Shown here: positions 1 to 12,700 of the stretch, piece by piece
How positions within the stretch are numbered: position 1 is the stretch's first letter
How the letters are laid out: each line of letters begins with the position of its first letter
Assembly: GCA_019722365.1 (NCBI GenBank)
Contig: JADFUC010001889.1
Coordinates: forward strand, 2,480,001 to 2,544,000
DNA length: 64,000 bases
Origin: Lithospermum erythrorhizon
Lineage: Eukaryota; Streptophyta; Magnoliopsida; Boraginales; Boraginaceae
Direction of reading: 5' to 3'
Translations under genes and position numbers: made by a program
Notes under the pieces: generated by a model
What the model saw: only the letters and a program-made list of their open reading frames with translations
Database searches by the model: none
Told to the model about the DNA's origin: nothing

Positions 1-1127
1 TGTTACGTGACTCAAGAACCTTATTTTACGATCTCTCAACCGGATGTTTTCCTCACACGAAAACCCATGCACAATTCTCTCATATACTGCCTCTTGAATC
101 TCCCATGACTCTTTCAATAACCTCACTAAGAATTACGATAAATTCTTGCTAATTTTAAGAATAAGAATAAAAACTCTCTTTACCTAAACTACAAGATTGG
201 ATTTCTAACTACCATCGGGTGGTGGTATTTTTATACACTCATAGAGACCTCATAACACTCATATATAGACTACACGCATCTCTGCAAGGCCTAAAATCTA
301 AACCAATTAAAATCATTCAAAATCGCCCTCGGCAGGACCGATTGCCCTCTTTCAGCCTTCTCGAAAAATTGGCTTCAACTCCAACATCGGCCTCAAGTGT
401 GGAATCACGAAATCACCACCTATTATCAACCATAACCTTCAAATTCAATCAATTCAGTGAAGTTTGGTTGGGTTCAAATTCAATCAATTCGGTGAAGTTT
501 GTTGGGTCAAATTTATGTTTTCTTCCCAAAATATTTTCTGAATTAGTAATTTTGATATAAAAATATATATATAAATTCCTCTTTTTTCAAGTAACATTTA
601 ACGGAAAGGATAATTTAGCATTCATTTTATGATAATGACACACACTTATACGAATTCATTCCATAAGATCGACAAGTACTTCTTATGCGATCAAACTGGC
701 AACGGTCACCCAATTATCAGACCATTTCGACAATTCCCTCCACCAGATTATTTGAATAACTCGATTATGATCACTAGCAAGAGACTTTTCAACCAGACTA
801 TTCGAATAACTCGAACTAACATGGGTTTATGATTAATTAAAAGAAAAAAATAAAACTCAATTTAATTTAATTCATGTTTTTGCTTTATCATGTAAAACGT
901 TGATCATTAATTAATTTACAGTTATGCAATATATACATGATGGAATTCTTCAAATATTGACATGTTTTCTTACAGTAATACTTAATATATTAACTGCTTC
1001 CATTGTAGTTTCAAGTTTCAACCTCAAAAACTTGCAGATAGATAAGGAGTCCCACCGGTTACCGGATGCTAAAAAACTGAGATTTAGGATGATGAGAACT
1101 GATCTTGCACTGGCGGCGAAGCTTCAC
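1..1127. other. Intergenic, no supported gene; short tandem duplications
   Basis: No reading frame here resembles a known protein. The stretch is AT-rich. About 438-508 holds two adjacent copies of a roughly 36-base unit containing TTCAAATTCAATCAATTC. About 741-820 holds two copies of a motif ending GAATAACTCGA. The last 100-200 bases are probably the 3' UTR of the minus-strand pBRP gene that ends at 1128. Confidence 0.5.
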
Positions 1128-4100
1128 CTAGTTTGAGCTCCTCTTGGGATTTACGACAGAATCAATCTCCATCTCGTGCGTCTCAGTCCAATGATTTTCA
1201 AGCAAGTTTTTTGAAGAACTTCCAACCAGAGATTGAGGCCTCCAGAATGATGCCATCTGCTGAAGTGTATTTCCAACTTGAAGGGGGGTGTTTTCGCTCT
1301 CATTACCCTCCCCTAAGGCTCGTTGTGATGCATCTGATGCATTGTATGGTTTCATGGGCCAGAAGATGTCAGCATGTCTATCCCTATCCATTGACATGCT
1401 AGACACTGGATCAACTTTTGACATTGAAGAACCGGAGGCAATAGTAGAACTCCCAGCCAGAGGAGGCTGGAGGGGCCTCCAGAAGGATGACATTTGGTGC
1501 AGTGGGTTTTGAACATGAGGGGAGTTTTTGCTCTCATCGCCCTCCCCCGAGGTTGGTTGAGATGCATCGTTTGATTTCATGGGCCTGATGTCAGCCTGTC
1601 TATCCCTATCCATTGGCATGGCATCTACTGGATCAACTTTAGACACTGAAGAACGACCTGAAGTAATAGTAGCAGTTGGGAAAGCTTTTTCTGGAGGAAC
1701 CACTGGATTATAATTTGATGGAAGCAGATCATCCCAGTTCTCCAACAACTCCTTGTAAACTTTACGCAAGGTGACCTCTGTAAGTCCGGTAACCTTACAG
1801 ATTTCAGCCTGTGTCTTGCGTCTATCTTCCAGTTGACAAGCCAAATAGATGGCAGCTGCAGAAATACTAATGGGGTTCCGGCGTGTGCAGAAACATTTGT
1901 TAATTACTACTTCACCAATGTGAGTGGCCAGCTCCTGAAAATTACAATGTGTTCTTGACTCATTACTTTGGTCGACGGCAACTATTTGTGGTAAATATAT
2001 TTATGCAATGATTACTTGATCTTTCAGAGAACGCAAATATTTTATTCACTTTAAGGGGAAATATAAGAAACATAGAAACACTGGAACCTAGACATGGGTT
2101 AAAAGAAAACTAGGGAAATGCAAGAGCTAAGGAACTAGTGAAAGGAGACCATTCTCATCGAAATGAGGATACCCTCATTAGTTTCCCCTCCACCTAGCAC
2201 AAAAAGTAAAAGAAAGGGGCCAGCCACGATGCATTACATATTAGTGTGATCGAGAACTTTGGAGTTTGGACTTATTTTGAGAATAAATTGTGCATATTTG
2301 ACTATTCGACAGCATTTAAATTACCTGGGCAGATTTGTTGAGTTGGAGAAGTGTACAAAATCTTGGCATGTGGACTGATATAGAGTTGCTATTGATTGGT
2401 TGACTTAATTGCAGAGACTCTCCAAGTATCTTGATGTACTTTCCAATCTCCTTCTGGGGTAAGTTAGCCGCAAGAGATATTTCCTGGCATGTCAAGCGAG
2501 AAATTTTGGTATAGCAGTTGTACGCGGGATGATAAAATAACTTAATGTTGACATCATATCCCACAAGTGAAAAGTTAGTTCTAATAGCATCTAGCTATGT
2601 TTACTCCAGTATGGATTTCAAATCCAAACATTCCATAATGGCAGTAACACGAGCTCTGTATATTCTAAATCCTAAACTATATCATTGCAAAATTTTAAAT
2701 GCATTAACCACAATCAGTTTCATATCTAAATTTCCCTGATGATCAACTTAAACTGGTTAATCAAGAGAGATTATACAAAGCTCATCTCAAACCACTGATC
2801 GGCCAAATCAACAAAGCAGCCTTTCACATTGCACTACCTCCATCCCATAAAAGATAACCCAGTTTGATTTCAATAGGCGAAATTAACAAACTTTATAGCC
2901 ATAATTGACACAACTTAGATTCCAATCAAAAGTATCATGTTAACAGAATAACAGTACATAGGGTCGAAAAATACTACCCTTTGATACATTTTTCAATAAA
3001 TTTTATATTTTGTATAACATATACACAAATATTTAAGTCCAACCATCAAGATTAAAAACTAGACAATCTTTTCGAAATGGAGGGAGTGCAACTTTAATCC
3101 CGTTCATAGTTGTAAATAGCGGCACGATCGCAGTAGCGTTGCGCTACACAACGTCGCGGTAAATAGGGCGCAATAGCGGATTTTTGAAGGTTCGCTGCTA
3201 TGGACCGCTAAACGTTATTCACAACTTTGATCCCACCTCCATCCCTAAAACATTGTCCATTTTACTTTTTCAATGTTTAAAATTAACAAACTTTGGATGG
3301 TCCTTAATATATCCCACCTCCATCTCTAGACACGTTTGTTCGTTCAATGGTAAAAATCAGCAACTTTGTGGTCTTAATCAACACACTCAACTTCGAATCA
3401 AATCAAAATAACCATGTCAATAGTAAACTAGCTATAAAAATCCAATCTTTTCATACATTTTGAAACAAGACAATCATTTCTAAACACAATACACCTGCAA
3501 CAATCCCATACCTGCAGCGTTCTAAACACAATACACCTGCAACAAAATTTGAAAAATCCAATCTTTTCGAAACATATACCCAAATATTTTTGCTCAACCA
3601 TCAAAACTCAAAACTATACAATCTTTTCGAAACATACACATAAAAAAACATTCCAACCCAACAATCAAAATTTAAAAAATCCAATCTTTTCGAAACATAT
3701 ACACAACTCAAGCTCAACCATCGAAATTCGAAACTGGACAATCTTTTCGAAACATATACACAAATAACATTCCAACCCAACAATCAAAATTCAATAAAAT
3801 CTAATCTTTTCGAAACATATACACAAATATTTGAGCTCAACCATCGAAATTTGAAACTAGACAATCTTTTCGAAACATATACACAAAAAACATTCTAACC
3901 CAACAATCAAAATTCAATAAAATCCAATCTTTTCGAAACAATTCCATACACCTCCAAATTTCATCATACCTGGAGCGTTCTTGGCTCTTGAGCCTCCCTA
4001 ATCGCCTGCACAAGCGCGGCAGTAGCAAGCGCCTCGACGCTCCGATTCCTCAAACAAGTCGCCGAACAACACTCCCTAAACAGCTGGAACGCGTTCTCAG

Positions 4101-4539
4101 CAATCTCATACTCCAGCCTCAAAATCGACGCCACATCAATTATCTGCAAATAAGCTCTCAAATTATCCACCACCACACTCACCCCACCCGACCCATTCGT
4201 ATCGAGTACCTTTTCGAGTTGAGCTAAGTGGCCAGAGAAGGTTAAGGAGGAGAGGGGGGTAACTGGGTAGGGTTCGAGGGAGTAGGTGGAGAAGGCGGTG
4301 ATGAAGCCGGTGGGTTGGAAGGGGTCGGAGGGGGAGGGGGTAGGGGTGGGTGGGGGGGTAGGGAGGTCGGAGGTGACTAGGCAGAGAGGGGTGTCGTGTG
4401 CGCGGAGGTGGAAGAGGTGGTGGGGGTGGGTGTGGTACTCGGAGACCACGCGGAGACAGGTTGCGCATTCGGAGATGTGGCGGTTGGTGGCGGTGGTGGT
4501 GGACCGGGTTTGGGTGCCGGAGCAGTAGGGGCACTGCAT
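1128..4539 (-). CDS. PBRP: Plant-specific TFIIB-related protein (pBRP)
   Basis: Three exons, 3970-4539, 2325-2483 and 1128-1934, all with GT-AG borders and matching phase, encode about 511 residues; the Arabidopsis protein is of similar size. The start at 4539 opens with MQCPYCSG, the CxxC zinc ribbon (second pair ECATC near residue 30). The core includes DNLRAYLQIIDVASIL, CCSATCLRNRSVEALATA and, across the exon 1-2 junction, EAQEPRTLQEISLAANLPQK, typical of the TFIIB cyclin-fold repeats. Exon 3 carries the second fold (CTRRNPISISAAAIYLACQL). From family knowledge, pBRP is a plant-only general transcription factor relative associated with the plastid envelope, nuclear import and rDNA transcription. 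An in-frame Met 21 codons upstream (4602) is ignored because family members start at the zinc ribbon. The C-terminal tail carries an internal duplication. Confidence 0.93.
1215..1658 (-). repeat. Intragenic tandem duplication in the pBRP tail
   Basis: Two adjacent copies of about 71-74 codons lie in the last exon of pBRP: 1446-1658 and 1215-1436. Both read S-K-V-D-P-V, M-x-M-D-R-D-R-x-A-D-I, GEG(D/N)ESxN, QM(S/A)SFWRP and end in GSS. Small in-frame indels separate them. The repeat lies outside the zinc ribbon and cyclin folds. Confidence 0.9.
2834..3086. mobile_element. MITE in pBRP intron 1
   Basis: The element starts CTACCTCCATCCCATAAAAG and ends with CTTTTCGAAATGGAGGGAG, the imperfect reverse complement. 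TGCA flanks both ends and may be the target duplication. The CTCCCTCC-type ends are common to short non-autonomous elements of plant genomes. Internal sequence is non-coding. Confidence 0.65.
3107..3230. repeat. AGCGG-rich palindromic element, copy 1
   Basis: A GC-rich island inside an AT-rich intron. It begins near AGTTGTAAATAGCGGCACG and ends near CGCTAAACGTTATTCACAACT, so the ends are inverted repeats. The interior repeats TAGCG/CGCTA words. A related block lies at 35768-35925. The family is not recognised; it looks like a foldback MITE. Confidence 0.5.
3545..3945. repeat. About 60-bp minisatellite in pBRP intron 1
   Basis: About seven units share the core CAATCTTTTCGAAACATATA, recurring every 58-62 bases, with alternate units more alike (a 120-base higher-order period). 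The unit matches the right-hand terminal segment of the MITE at 2834-3086, so the array looks amplified from that element's end. Confidence 0.85.
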
Positions 4540-6717
4540 TTTGACTAATATGTTGAAAAACGAGACTTGTTTTGTAGTTTGTAGCTTTATATAAATATAC
4601 ATTTTTATTGGGAGAGTATTCTATCTAATTTCAACTAACTCAATTATATCATAATTATCCACGATGTTTTATATATCAAGGTGATAATATTTTAAAATAA
4701 AAAGCATATGAGAAGCGAGGGAAGAAGAGGTAGAGTATATTTTTCCAAAATTATTTTATATATCAATTTATCGTTAAATAATTAATTGTTCGTTATTATA
4801 TTAAAAAGTATTACGTTATTGGATTAGTCTATAAAGTTACTTGATAGATCAAACAATTAGTCATATTATTGATGGTTTCTTTTCATAGATGAATATATTC
4901 AATTATGAACTAGTCGTTTCTAGCTCTAGTATAATCGCTCAAGCTTATTGAAAATCTAATGGTAGTGATACATAGAAACAACCAATAATTAATCACAATT
5001 ACATATTTGTCCTTGTGCAGCAAAATCATAAATGTATATATTAAAGAGTAATTCGATATTTTTTTTAATATGTGTCCTAAGAACACATTTTAAAACATGT
5101 AGTGCACATGTTAATATCCATACGCCTAAAATATTGACTCTAGCTTAGCTAAATTATAGGCCTCACTCGTTTTTTCCTTCAATTTACAATTTCACTCAAA
5201 TTCACGTATAAACTACAAAGGATCAGCATAATCTTAAATCCAACTTGAAAATTTTCGAATTTAAGAAGTAATAGAAATATAATATTTTCTTTTCCTATAT
5301 ATATTATTTTTAATTAAGATGCTCATATAGTTAGTGATGATTAAATTTTATCAATATACTTTGCGTGCCAATATAATAAGTTAACATAGAAAATTATGGT
5401 ATTTGTAAAATGTAATTTTAATTTAAATACAAAGTTTTTTAGAAAAATGAATCGGGAGATAATAATTTAGAAAAATGAATCTGGTGATATACATATTTTT
5501 ACCTACACTTTAGGTTGTTAGTTTCATATTTAATGGTATGGTAGAAATCAATTAATTATTGCACATTAAGTTTTCAAATTTTTAGAAGTTTATGGATGTT
5601 AACATGTGCATTTCATGTTTTAAAGTGTGCCCTATTGTAGAAAAATCGTTTATATATTATGTGAAATTTGGTGTGCATGTCAGAGTTTATGATTAATCGG
5701 ACAAAACTTAGATATATTGTACTATAGTATTTATGGTGGCTTTTGATGTGTATATTTACACTCGATTGTTTGATTGTGACATTCCACTATTTCGTTATTT
5801 TTTTAATTAAATTTCATACTTACTCCATCTCAAAAAGATTTTTCTATTTTATTATTTTAGCCAAATTTTATAAAATTTTGAGATGAATTTTCATTACCGA
5901 TAAAAAATAATATGTATACGCTGATCTGTTGGGGATTGCTTCAATATATTTTCAAAATATCAAATTTTTATAATTTTCATCGGCCAGAGCATCAGTATAT
6001 TTGACGCTTTTACCGCTGGCCTCAAGACCGTAAAATTCAAACGACAATCTTTTAGAATTTCAGGAATACTTAAATTGAAGTATTGTTGGAATGTAAGAAT
6101 CGTTATATCTAAAAAAAATATACAACTAGGAAGTAGTAGTACAAACATGCCTCCGACACACATCTTATTTTGTTAACTGTAGACAAGATCAACATATTCT
6201 CGCTCTCTTCACGCAGGTAGGTCTCGACTCTTATAAAAAAAAACGGAAACTCAGACAAAGAGAAGTGATTATAAAAGTCTAGCTACTTCAATCGACGTGA
6301 CATCCCTGATTCCGCCGGACAAATCCACCTCTAATATCCCATAACCTCGAGCTAATCATATACACACTCAAATAAATATTTGCTTTTGGTGAACGACTAT
6401 TTTGCCCCCTCAAGTATGTAATTGATGAAGCTTTCAAGAAAAGAAATCGCTATTTCGTTAAAAAAAAAATATCAAGTTTTTGAGCTTTTGTATACATTTC
6501 CTCAGCTTGGCCAAGCACGCGACGATTTGAGAGTTGATAAATCTAAGAGGAAGTAGTAGGACAAACGTGTTGGATATATTTTGGCAGAATCCAAAACACC
6601 CCTGGAACCAAAGCAGACCCAAACTCCATAGATCAATAATCTGAAATCCTCGATCTCAAACACATATTAATATTATCAATTGTCCAATTCGATCAATTTC
6701 CCAAAAAGTTGTCCAAT
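4540..6717. other. Divergent intergenic region, pBRP / DUF1195 gene
   Basis: This 2.2 kb AT-rich stretch separates two divergently transcribed genes and holds both promoters. No coding frame is supported. A possible single MITE end (ACTCCATCTCAAAAAGATTT) lies near 5820. Confidence 0.5.
4586..4593 (-). promoter_or_regulatory. TATA box of pBRP
   Basis: TATATAAA on the minus strand lies 47 bases before the chosen ATG at 4539. If transcription starts about 30 bases downstream, the 5' leader is only about 20 bases. No experimental start is visible. Confidence 0.45.
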
Positions 6718-9700
6718 ATGAAAGACGAAGACGCCCTACCAGTATCAACACCCTCCTCCTCCTCGGCCTCAAACACCTCCTTCAAACGCGACCCGCCGCC
6801 CTCCTCCGCCGCCCTCTTCGGGGGACTATTCGGTCGAGGACGATACAAGTTCTGGGCATTAGCTGCAATTCTCCTTTTAGCATTCTGGTCAATGCTTACC
6901 GGTACCGTTACGCTTCGTTGGTCCGCCGGAAACCTTAATCGATTTGAGGATGACGTGGATGCTACTACTGTTCATCATGATCTCGATGTTCTCGTATGTT
7001 TTTTTATTCACCCAATTTTCACTTTTTATTTTTCAAATTGGATTTTTCTATATGTATGTGTTAGTATGATATAATTAATATATGGTCAAAATGTGAAAAA
7101 TATGATTTCTAACACAATTTAACTACTATACATGCTGATCTTGATGTTCTCGTATGTTTTTTTAATCCAATTTTGACTTTTTATTTTGAAATTCAGTATT
7201 TCTGTGTGTGTTGCATAGTACTGATATACTATCGAGATGTAACTTGACTATTATTAGTCACTAATTATTCATTATACTATTGATATAAAATTTATATGAT
7301 TAGATTCGTTTTTGAAAATAGATTCATTATACTATTGTTTTAATTTTGACTTTTTATGGTTGACTTTTTAATTTTGAATTTGGATTTTTGTGTATGTGTT
7401 AGTATGATCTAATTAATATTCGGTAAAAATGTGAAAAGATAGGATTTTTTAACACAATTTAACTATTAATGTGACCTTGATACTACTATATATGGTGATC
7501 TTGATGTTCTCGTATGTTTATTGATCCACTTTTGACTTTTTATGTTTGAGTTTTTATTTTTGGATATTTTTATGTGTTGTGTTTATTTGGTTAAAAATGT
7601 GGAAAATATAGTACTCCCTCAATTCAAAGTGATTGTTGTTTTCGGAAATCGAGGTAGAGCTTTGACCATCAATTATTAATTATTCATTTATTATTTTAAT
7701 TAATACTCAGTATAAAATTTATATACTTAGATTGGTCTTTAAAAGTAGTTTAATAATATTATTTTCTTATAATTTTTGAAATTATAGTTTAAGAATTAAG
7801 AGTGATTGATGGTCAAAGTTCAATCACAATTTTCGAAAACGACAACATTTTGGACGGAGACAGTATGATATTGGGGCGAGTATATTACTATACATGATAC
7901 TACTACTACCATACATCATGATATTGATCTTCTCGTATATTTATTTGACCAATTTCGTTTATACTAGCTAATTCTTAAAATGATTGTCTGATTTTGACTT
8001 TTGATGGTTGACTTATTATTTTGAAATTGAGTATTTTTGTGTGTGTTGTATAGTACTACATATTTGGTAAAAAATGTGAAGAAGATACTACTCTATATCT
8101 AAAAGATCGTTCAATTTTAATTTGTTTTTATTAGCTGCATCTCAAAATGATTATCTAATTTGACTTTTAATGGTTGACTTTTTAAGTGTTGAAAATTTGA
8201 ATTAGGATTTTTGTGTATGTGTTAGTAAAATATTTGGTGAAAATAAAAGATAGGATCTTTTAACATAATTTAACTATTAATGTGACCTTATATGTACATG
8301 GTGATCTTGATGTTCTTGTATGTTTTATTGTTGTAAGTTTGACTTTGATTGTCGACTTTTTAATTTTGAACGTGAATGTGTTTGTGTGTTGTGTAATTTT
8401 TTGGTGAAAATACATAAATCATAATTCCGGCTAATTTATTGGAAAATCAATTTTGTATAGTTTGGATATTTTTATATATTATTTTGTTCTTAAATCCAAG
8501 AATATCATTTTTATATACCTCTAAAATTTCTCAGTACAACAAAGAAAGTATACAATGGATAAATCCTTTTTATTATGCAAAATAACAAAAAGATGAAAAC
8601 ACCACGTCTTTGCCTCAACCTTTCTAGGCTTTGATTCTTGGGATTTTACTGCGATTGTTTTCGATTTTGGTTTTTGATCCAATTTGGGGTGGGAAGGGTT
8701 TTGATTTTGTTTTTGAGAACATAATGGGTAACTAATATTTGAGTGAGTGAATAATGAAATTTTTTTGACCAAATGTAATACGTGTCAATTACTATGATAC
8801 CCTCCGTAAGCATGGTGGTTACAATATTTGTAAGCAGCATAGTCAAACTCCCCTCCCTCCATCCCCAATAGTTGAGCATCGTCGAACCATTATTATCGTA
8901 GAATTGGTTGCGCATCTTTGAACCATTCAAATAGTGTATGGTAGAACTGTTATGAATAACCCCTATTTTACCATTTTATTAACAATAAACAAAAAGTACT
9001 AGTTCAAAAACGAGCTCTCCAACAAAGCATAATTGAACCATTATGAATAACCCCTATTTTATTCTCCAACAAAGCATAATTGAACCATTATGAATAACCC
9101 CTATTTTATCATTTTATTTATGGTCACATTTTATCATTACAATATTATATCAAGCTCTCCAACCTTCTACCAGAAAAAATCAAGCTCTCAAACTAAGGTA
9201 ATACTTTACCTTCATCCTATTTTATTTTTTTATTATTGACTAATTAATGTTCAACTATGCTTTGTTGGAGAGCTCGTTTTTGAAGTGATACGTTTTTTGT
9301 TGTTAATAAAATGATAAAATAGGGATTATTCATAATGGTTCAACTATGCTTTGTTTGAATGGTTCAAAGATGTTCTTCCAATTTTACGATAATAATGGTT
9401 CAATGATGCTCCACTATTGGGGAGGGAGGGAGGGGAGTTGACTCGGCTGCTTACAAATTTTGTAACCACCATGCTTATAGAGGGTATCATAATAATTGAC
9501 ACATATTACATTTGGTAAAAAAAATTCTCATTATTCACTCACACTCAAATATTAGTTACCCATTATTTTCTCGAACACAATCCCACCCCAAATTGGAGCA
9601 AACAATAACATCCCAAGAATCAAAGCCTAAAAAGGTTGTCCGCCTTACAACCTCACTATCTCTACTTCCATGCCACCAATCAATAACAACAATTGAAAGC

Positions 9701-12700
9701 AAATCCGTTGTATAATTTCATGATTCCAATTGAAGGCTTTATTTAGCTTTAGTGCATTAAATAGAAAGCCTTAGGGGGGAACCTTTGTTACTCGAGTAAG
9801 AAGTCAATAATCAATTAACAAGGGTTTTTAATTGTTGGGGTTTGAAGATTTTGAGGCAAAGAGGTGGTGTTTTTATCTTTTTATTATTTTACATAATAAA
9901 AATGGTTTATCCATTGTATAATTTCTTTGTTGAACTGAGAAATTTTAGAACTATATAAAAATGATATTTTTGGATTTAAGAACAAAATAATATATAAAAA
10001 ATATCCAAACTATGCAAAATTGATTTTCCAATAAATTAGTTGGAGTTATGATTTATGCATTTACTCGTGGTTGTTTCAAACTGGATTATACTGCAAAGAA
10101 AAAGTCTGATCTAGTTGTTGAAAACTTGTTTTGATTTTTGGTGATAATACAAACATCGTATAAAAATGGTATATGTGGACTTCGGAACAAAATATTAAAA
10201 AAATACAAAACGTATAAAAAATGGTATTCTAGTGGTATTGAGAAATAGCCAAAATTGATAGAACTGCCATTCGAATAAAAAGAGGTATTCACAAAGCATC
10301 CACGATGTGAAATTCTTGGGTTGAATATCAAAATCATATATAAATGGTATGCCGAAAAATACCAAAACAACATAAATGGAATTTGTGGATTTAGGAAGAA
10401 AATATTGAACATATAAAAAAATTGTATTTCCGTGGCATTAAGAAATACCAAAAAATGATAGAAATGCCATTCGGGCAAAAAAGGTATTCACGATGCATGC
10501 ACTATGTGAAATTCTTGGTTTGGATATCAAAATCATATAAAAATGGTATATTTGTGCTATTGAAAAATACCAAAATAACATAAAAATTATATTTGTAGAT
10601 TTAGGAACAAAATATTAAGAAAGTACCAAACATATAAAAAATGATAATTTGGTGGTATTGAGAAATACCAAAAAATGATAGAAATGTCGTTCGAACACAA
10701 AAAGTTATTCACAAAAAATACACGATGTGAAATTATGGACTTGAATACCAAAATCGTATATAAATGATATGTTTGTGGTATTGAGAAATACCAAACAACA
10801 TAAAAATGGCTTTTTCCTCATTGCCATCATTCTCATCCTTTTTATCACTTTTTTTATTCTTATCATCCTCAAGCCATCAACCTTAGTCTTCTCTAACTCC
10901 ATTTCACCTTCATCACCCTCAACGTTACTCTTCTTCGTTCCCACCTCAGCATCTTAAAATGATTGTCTAATTTTGACTTTTGATGATTGATGATTTTGTG
11001 AATAATGATTTCTTTTATACTCCGTAATTCTTTTTTCAGTTTTATTTATAGGATCTTATTTCTAGGATTAAAGTTCACATAATGAATGGTTTTTAGGTGT
11101 GGTAGTGATAAATTTTGGGGTAAAATGCTCGATTTATTATGACTGATTACCTCTATTGTTATTGTAGGAACATATGTGAAAGTTAGGTAATTAATTACTC
11201 ACCTAGTCCCAAAAAGATGGTCGTGTTTTGGATTTTGACGGCTGACTTTTAAATTTTGAACTCTAATATTTTTGTGTATGTTTGAAAAGATTGTATTTAA
11301 GCTCACTTTACTATTATCGTGATTTTTTTATTCAACTCAAAGTGATTGTGTCAATTAAGGTGGCAAAGTTTTGTAAAGATGCTCTATTACTTAAGTAGGT
11401 TGATGATTTGGTAGTTAACTGAACAAGTCTTATTGCGTTAGCTGGTTTGGTTTGCCTGCATTAGGTGGAAATTTTGAATTTGATAAACATGGGGATTGCA
11501 AAAGGTTGATCTGATTTGGAGATGTTATGTTGGAATTTGGATCAGGAAATAGAGGAGAGGGAGAAGTTGGTGAAACACATGTGGGATGTGTACACAAATA
11601 GCAAGCGGCTTAAATTGCCAAAGTTCTGGCAGCAGGCATTTGAGGCAGCGTACGAGGGCTTGGCTGGGGATGATCCGGAGGTGAGGGAGGAGACATTTTC
11701 CGAGATTGCCAAGATGTCGCTGCGATACATTAATCTCGAACTCCCACATTCTCATTCTGCTACTTCGGTTAGTAGTGTTCTTATCCGATAAGTATTCAAG
11801 CTTCTGTTCTAATTTATATCTTAATGTATTTGTTTTTACTTTTATGTTGTTGACTCTGGTGGAAAAATATTTCTTAATTTTTATTGGAAGTGGCACTTAC
11901 ATTCTTAACGAAACATCATCGCAGAAGTTTTGAATATGTGGTCTAGGCAGCTGCTTAATAAATTCACAGCAAAATTATAGCTTGTGTTATCAATAGATAA
12001 TTGTTTTACTTTGTCATCTGTAAGATCAAATAATGAGTTCATGCATGAATTGATATGTAATAAACATTGTTCACTCTAGCATTGTTCCTAGAAAGTTTGA
12101 TCATCGCTTAATTGTGCACAATAAAGAACACTAATCTCTAATGAAGCAAATGATGTTCATACTAGATTGTATGTTCACAAACTCTGTCGGTATCTTTAAT
12201 AACAGATTGGATATTAGTAACTAGTGTTTGATAAGTGTCATAAATAATAATCTACATATGATTACAATATGTACAAAAGAGTGTCAATAATAGTCACTTT
12301 CTCGATATACTGTTTTGAAATATGAGAACTCAGACATGGTGATTTAGCTCTACACTGCCACAAAACATGCTTTTGGTCAAGTTTTAATGATATATTAGCC
12401 ACAGCACCAAATCATCAGCCTCTACTTTGAGGTGTGCCACTTTTTGGTCCTGAGTGGCCCTTTCCTAAGCCTGGTGCTATATTGAAAACGATTTTGGCAT
12501 TCTACATTGTGTTTGGTAAAGTTCGATAATTGTATAATCACAAAATTTGTAATTCAAAAATAACTGATAGCTCCTCAATTACTCCATCTGGAAATTCCCT
12601 CCTGACTGCCACTTATAATATTGAATGGTTGAAATCAATTGGGATTCTGCAGTTGATGTACTCTTTTAAATGTCCACTGTGTATGTGCCTCTTGTTTCTT

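Noticed and set aside
3545..3945. Regular repeats resembling a CRISPR array
   Set aside because: The units are contiguous with no unique spacers, the DNA is plant nuclear, and the unit matches a nearby MITE end.
4163..4534. Long proline/histidine-rich frame on the minus strand
   Set aside because: It is the alternative frame of pBRP exon 1; the pBRP frame has clear zinc ribbon and cyclin-fold homology.
6709..6717. Upstream start MSN for the DUF1195 gene
   Set aside because: The codon is TTG; the ATG at 6718 gives the expected MKD-type start.
10086..10478. 130-codon minus-strand frame, hydrophobic
   Set aside because: It lies entirely in the 200-220 bp tandem array, is AT-driven in composition and resembles no family.
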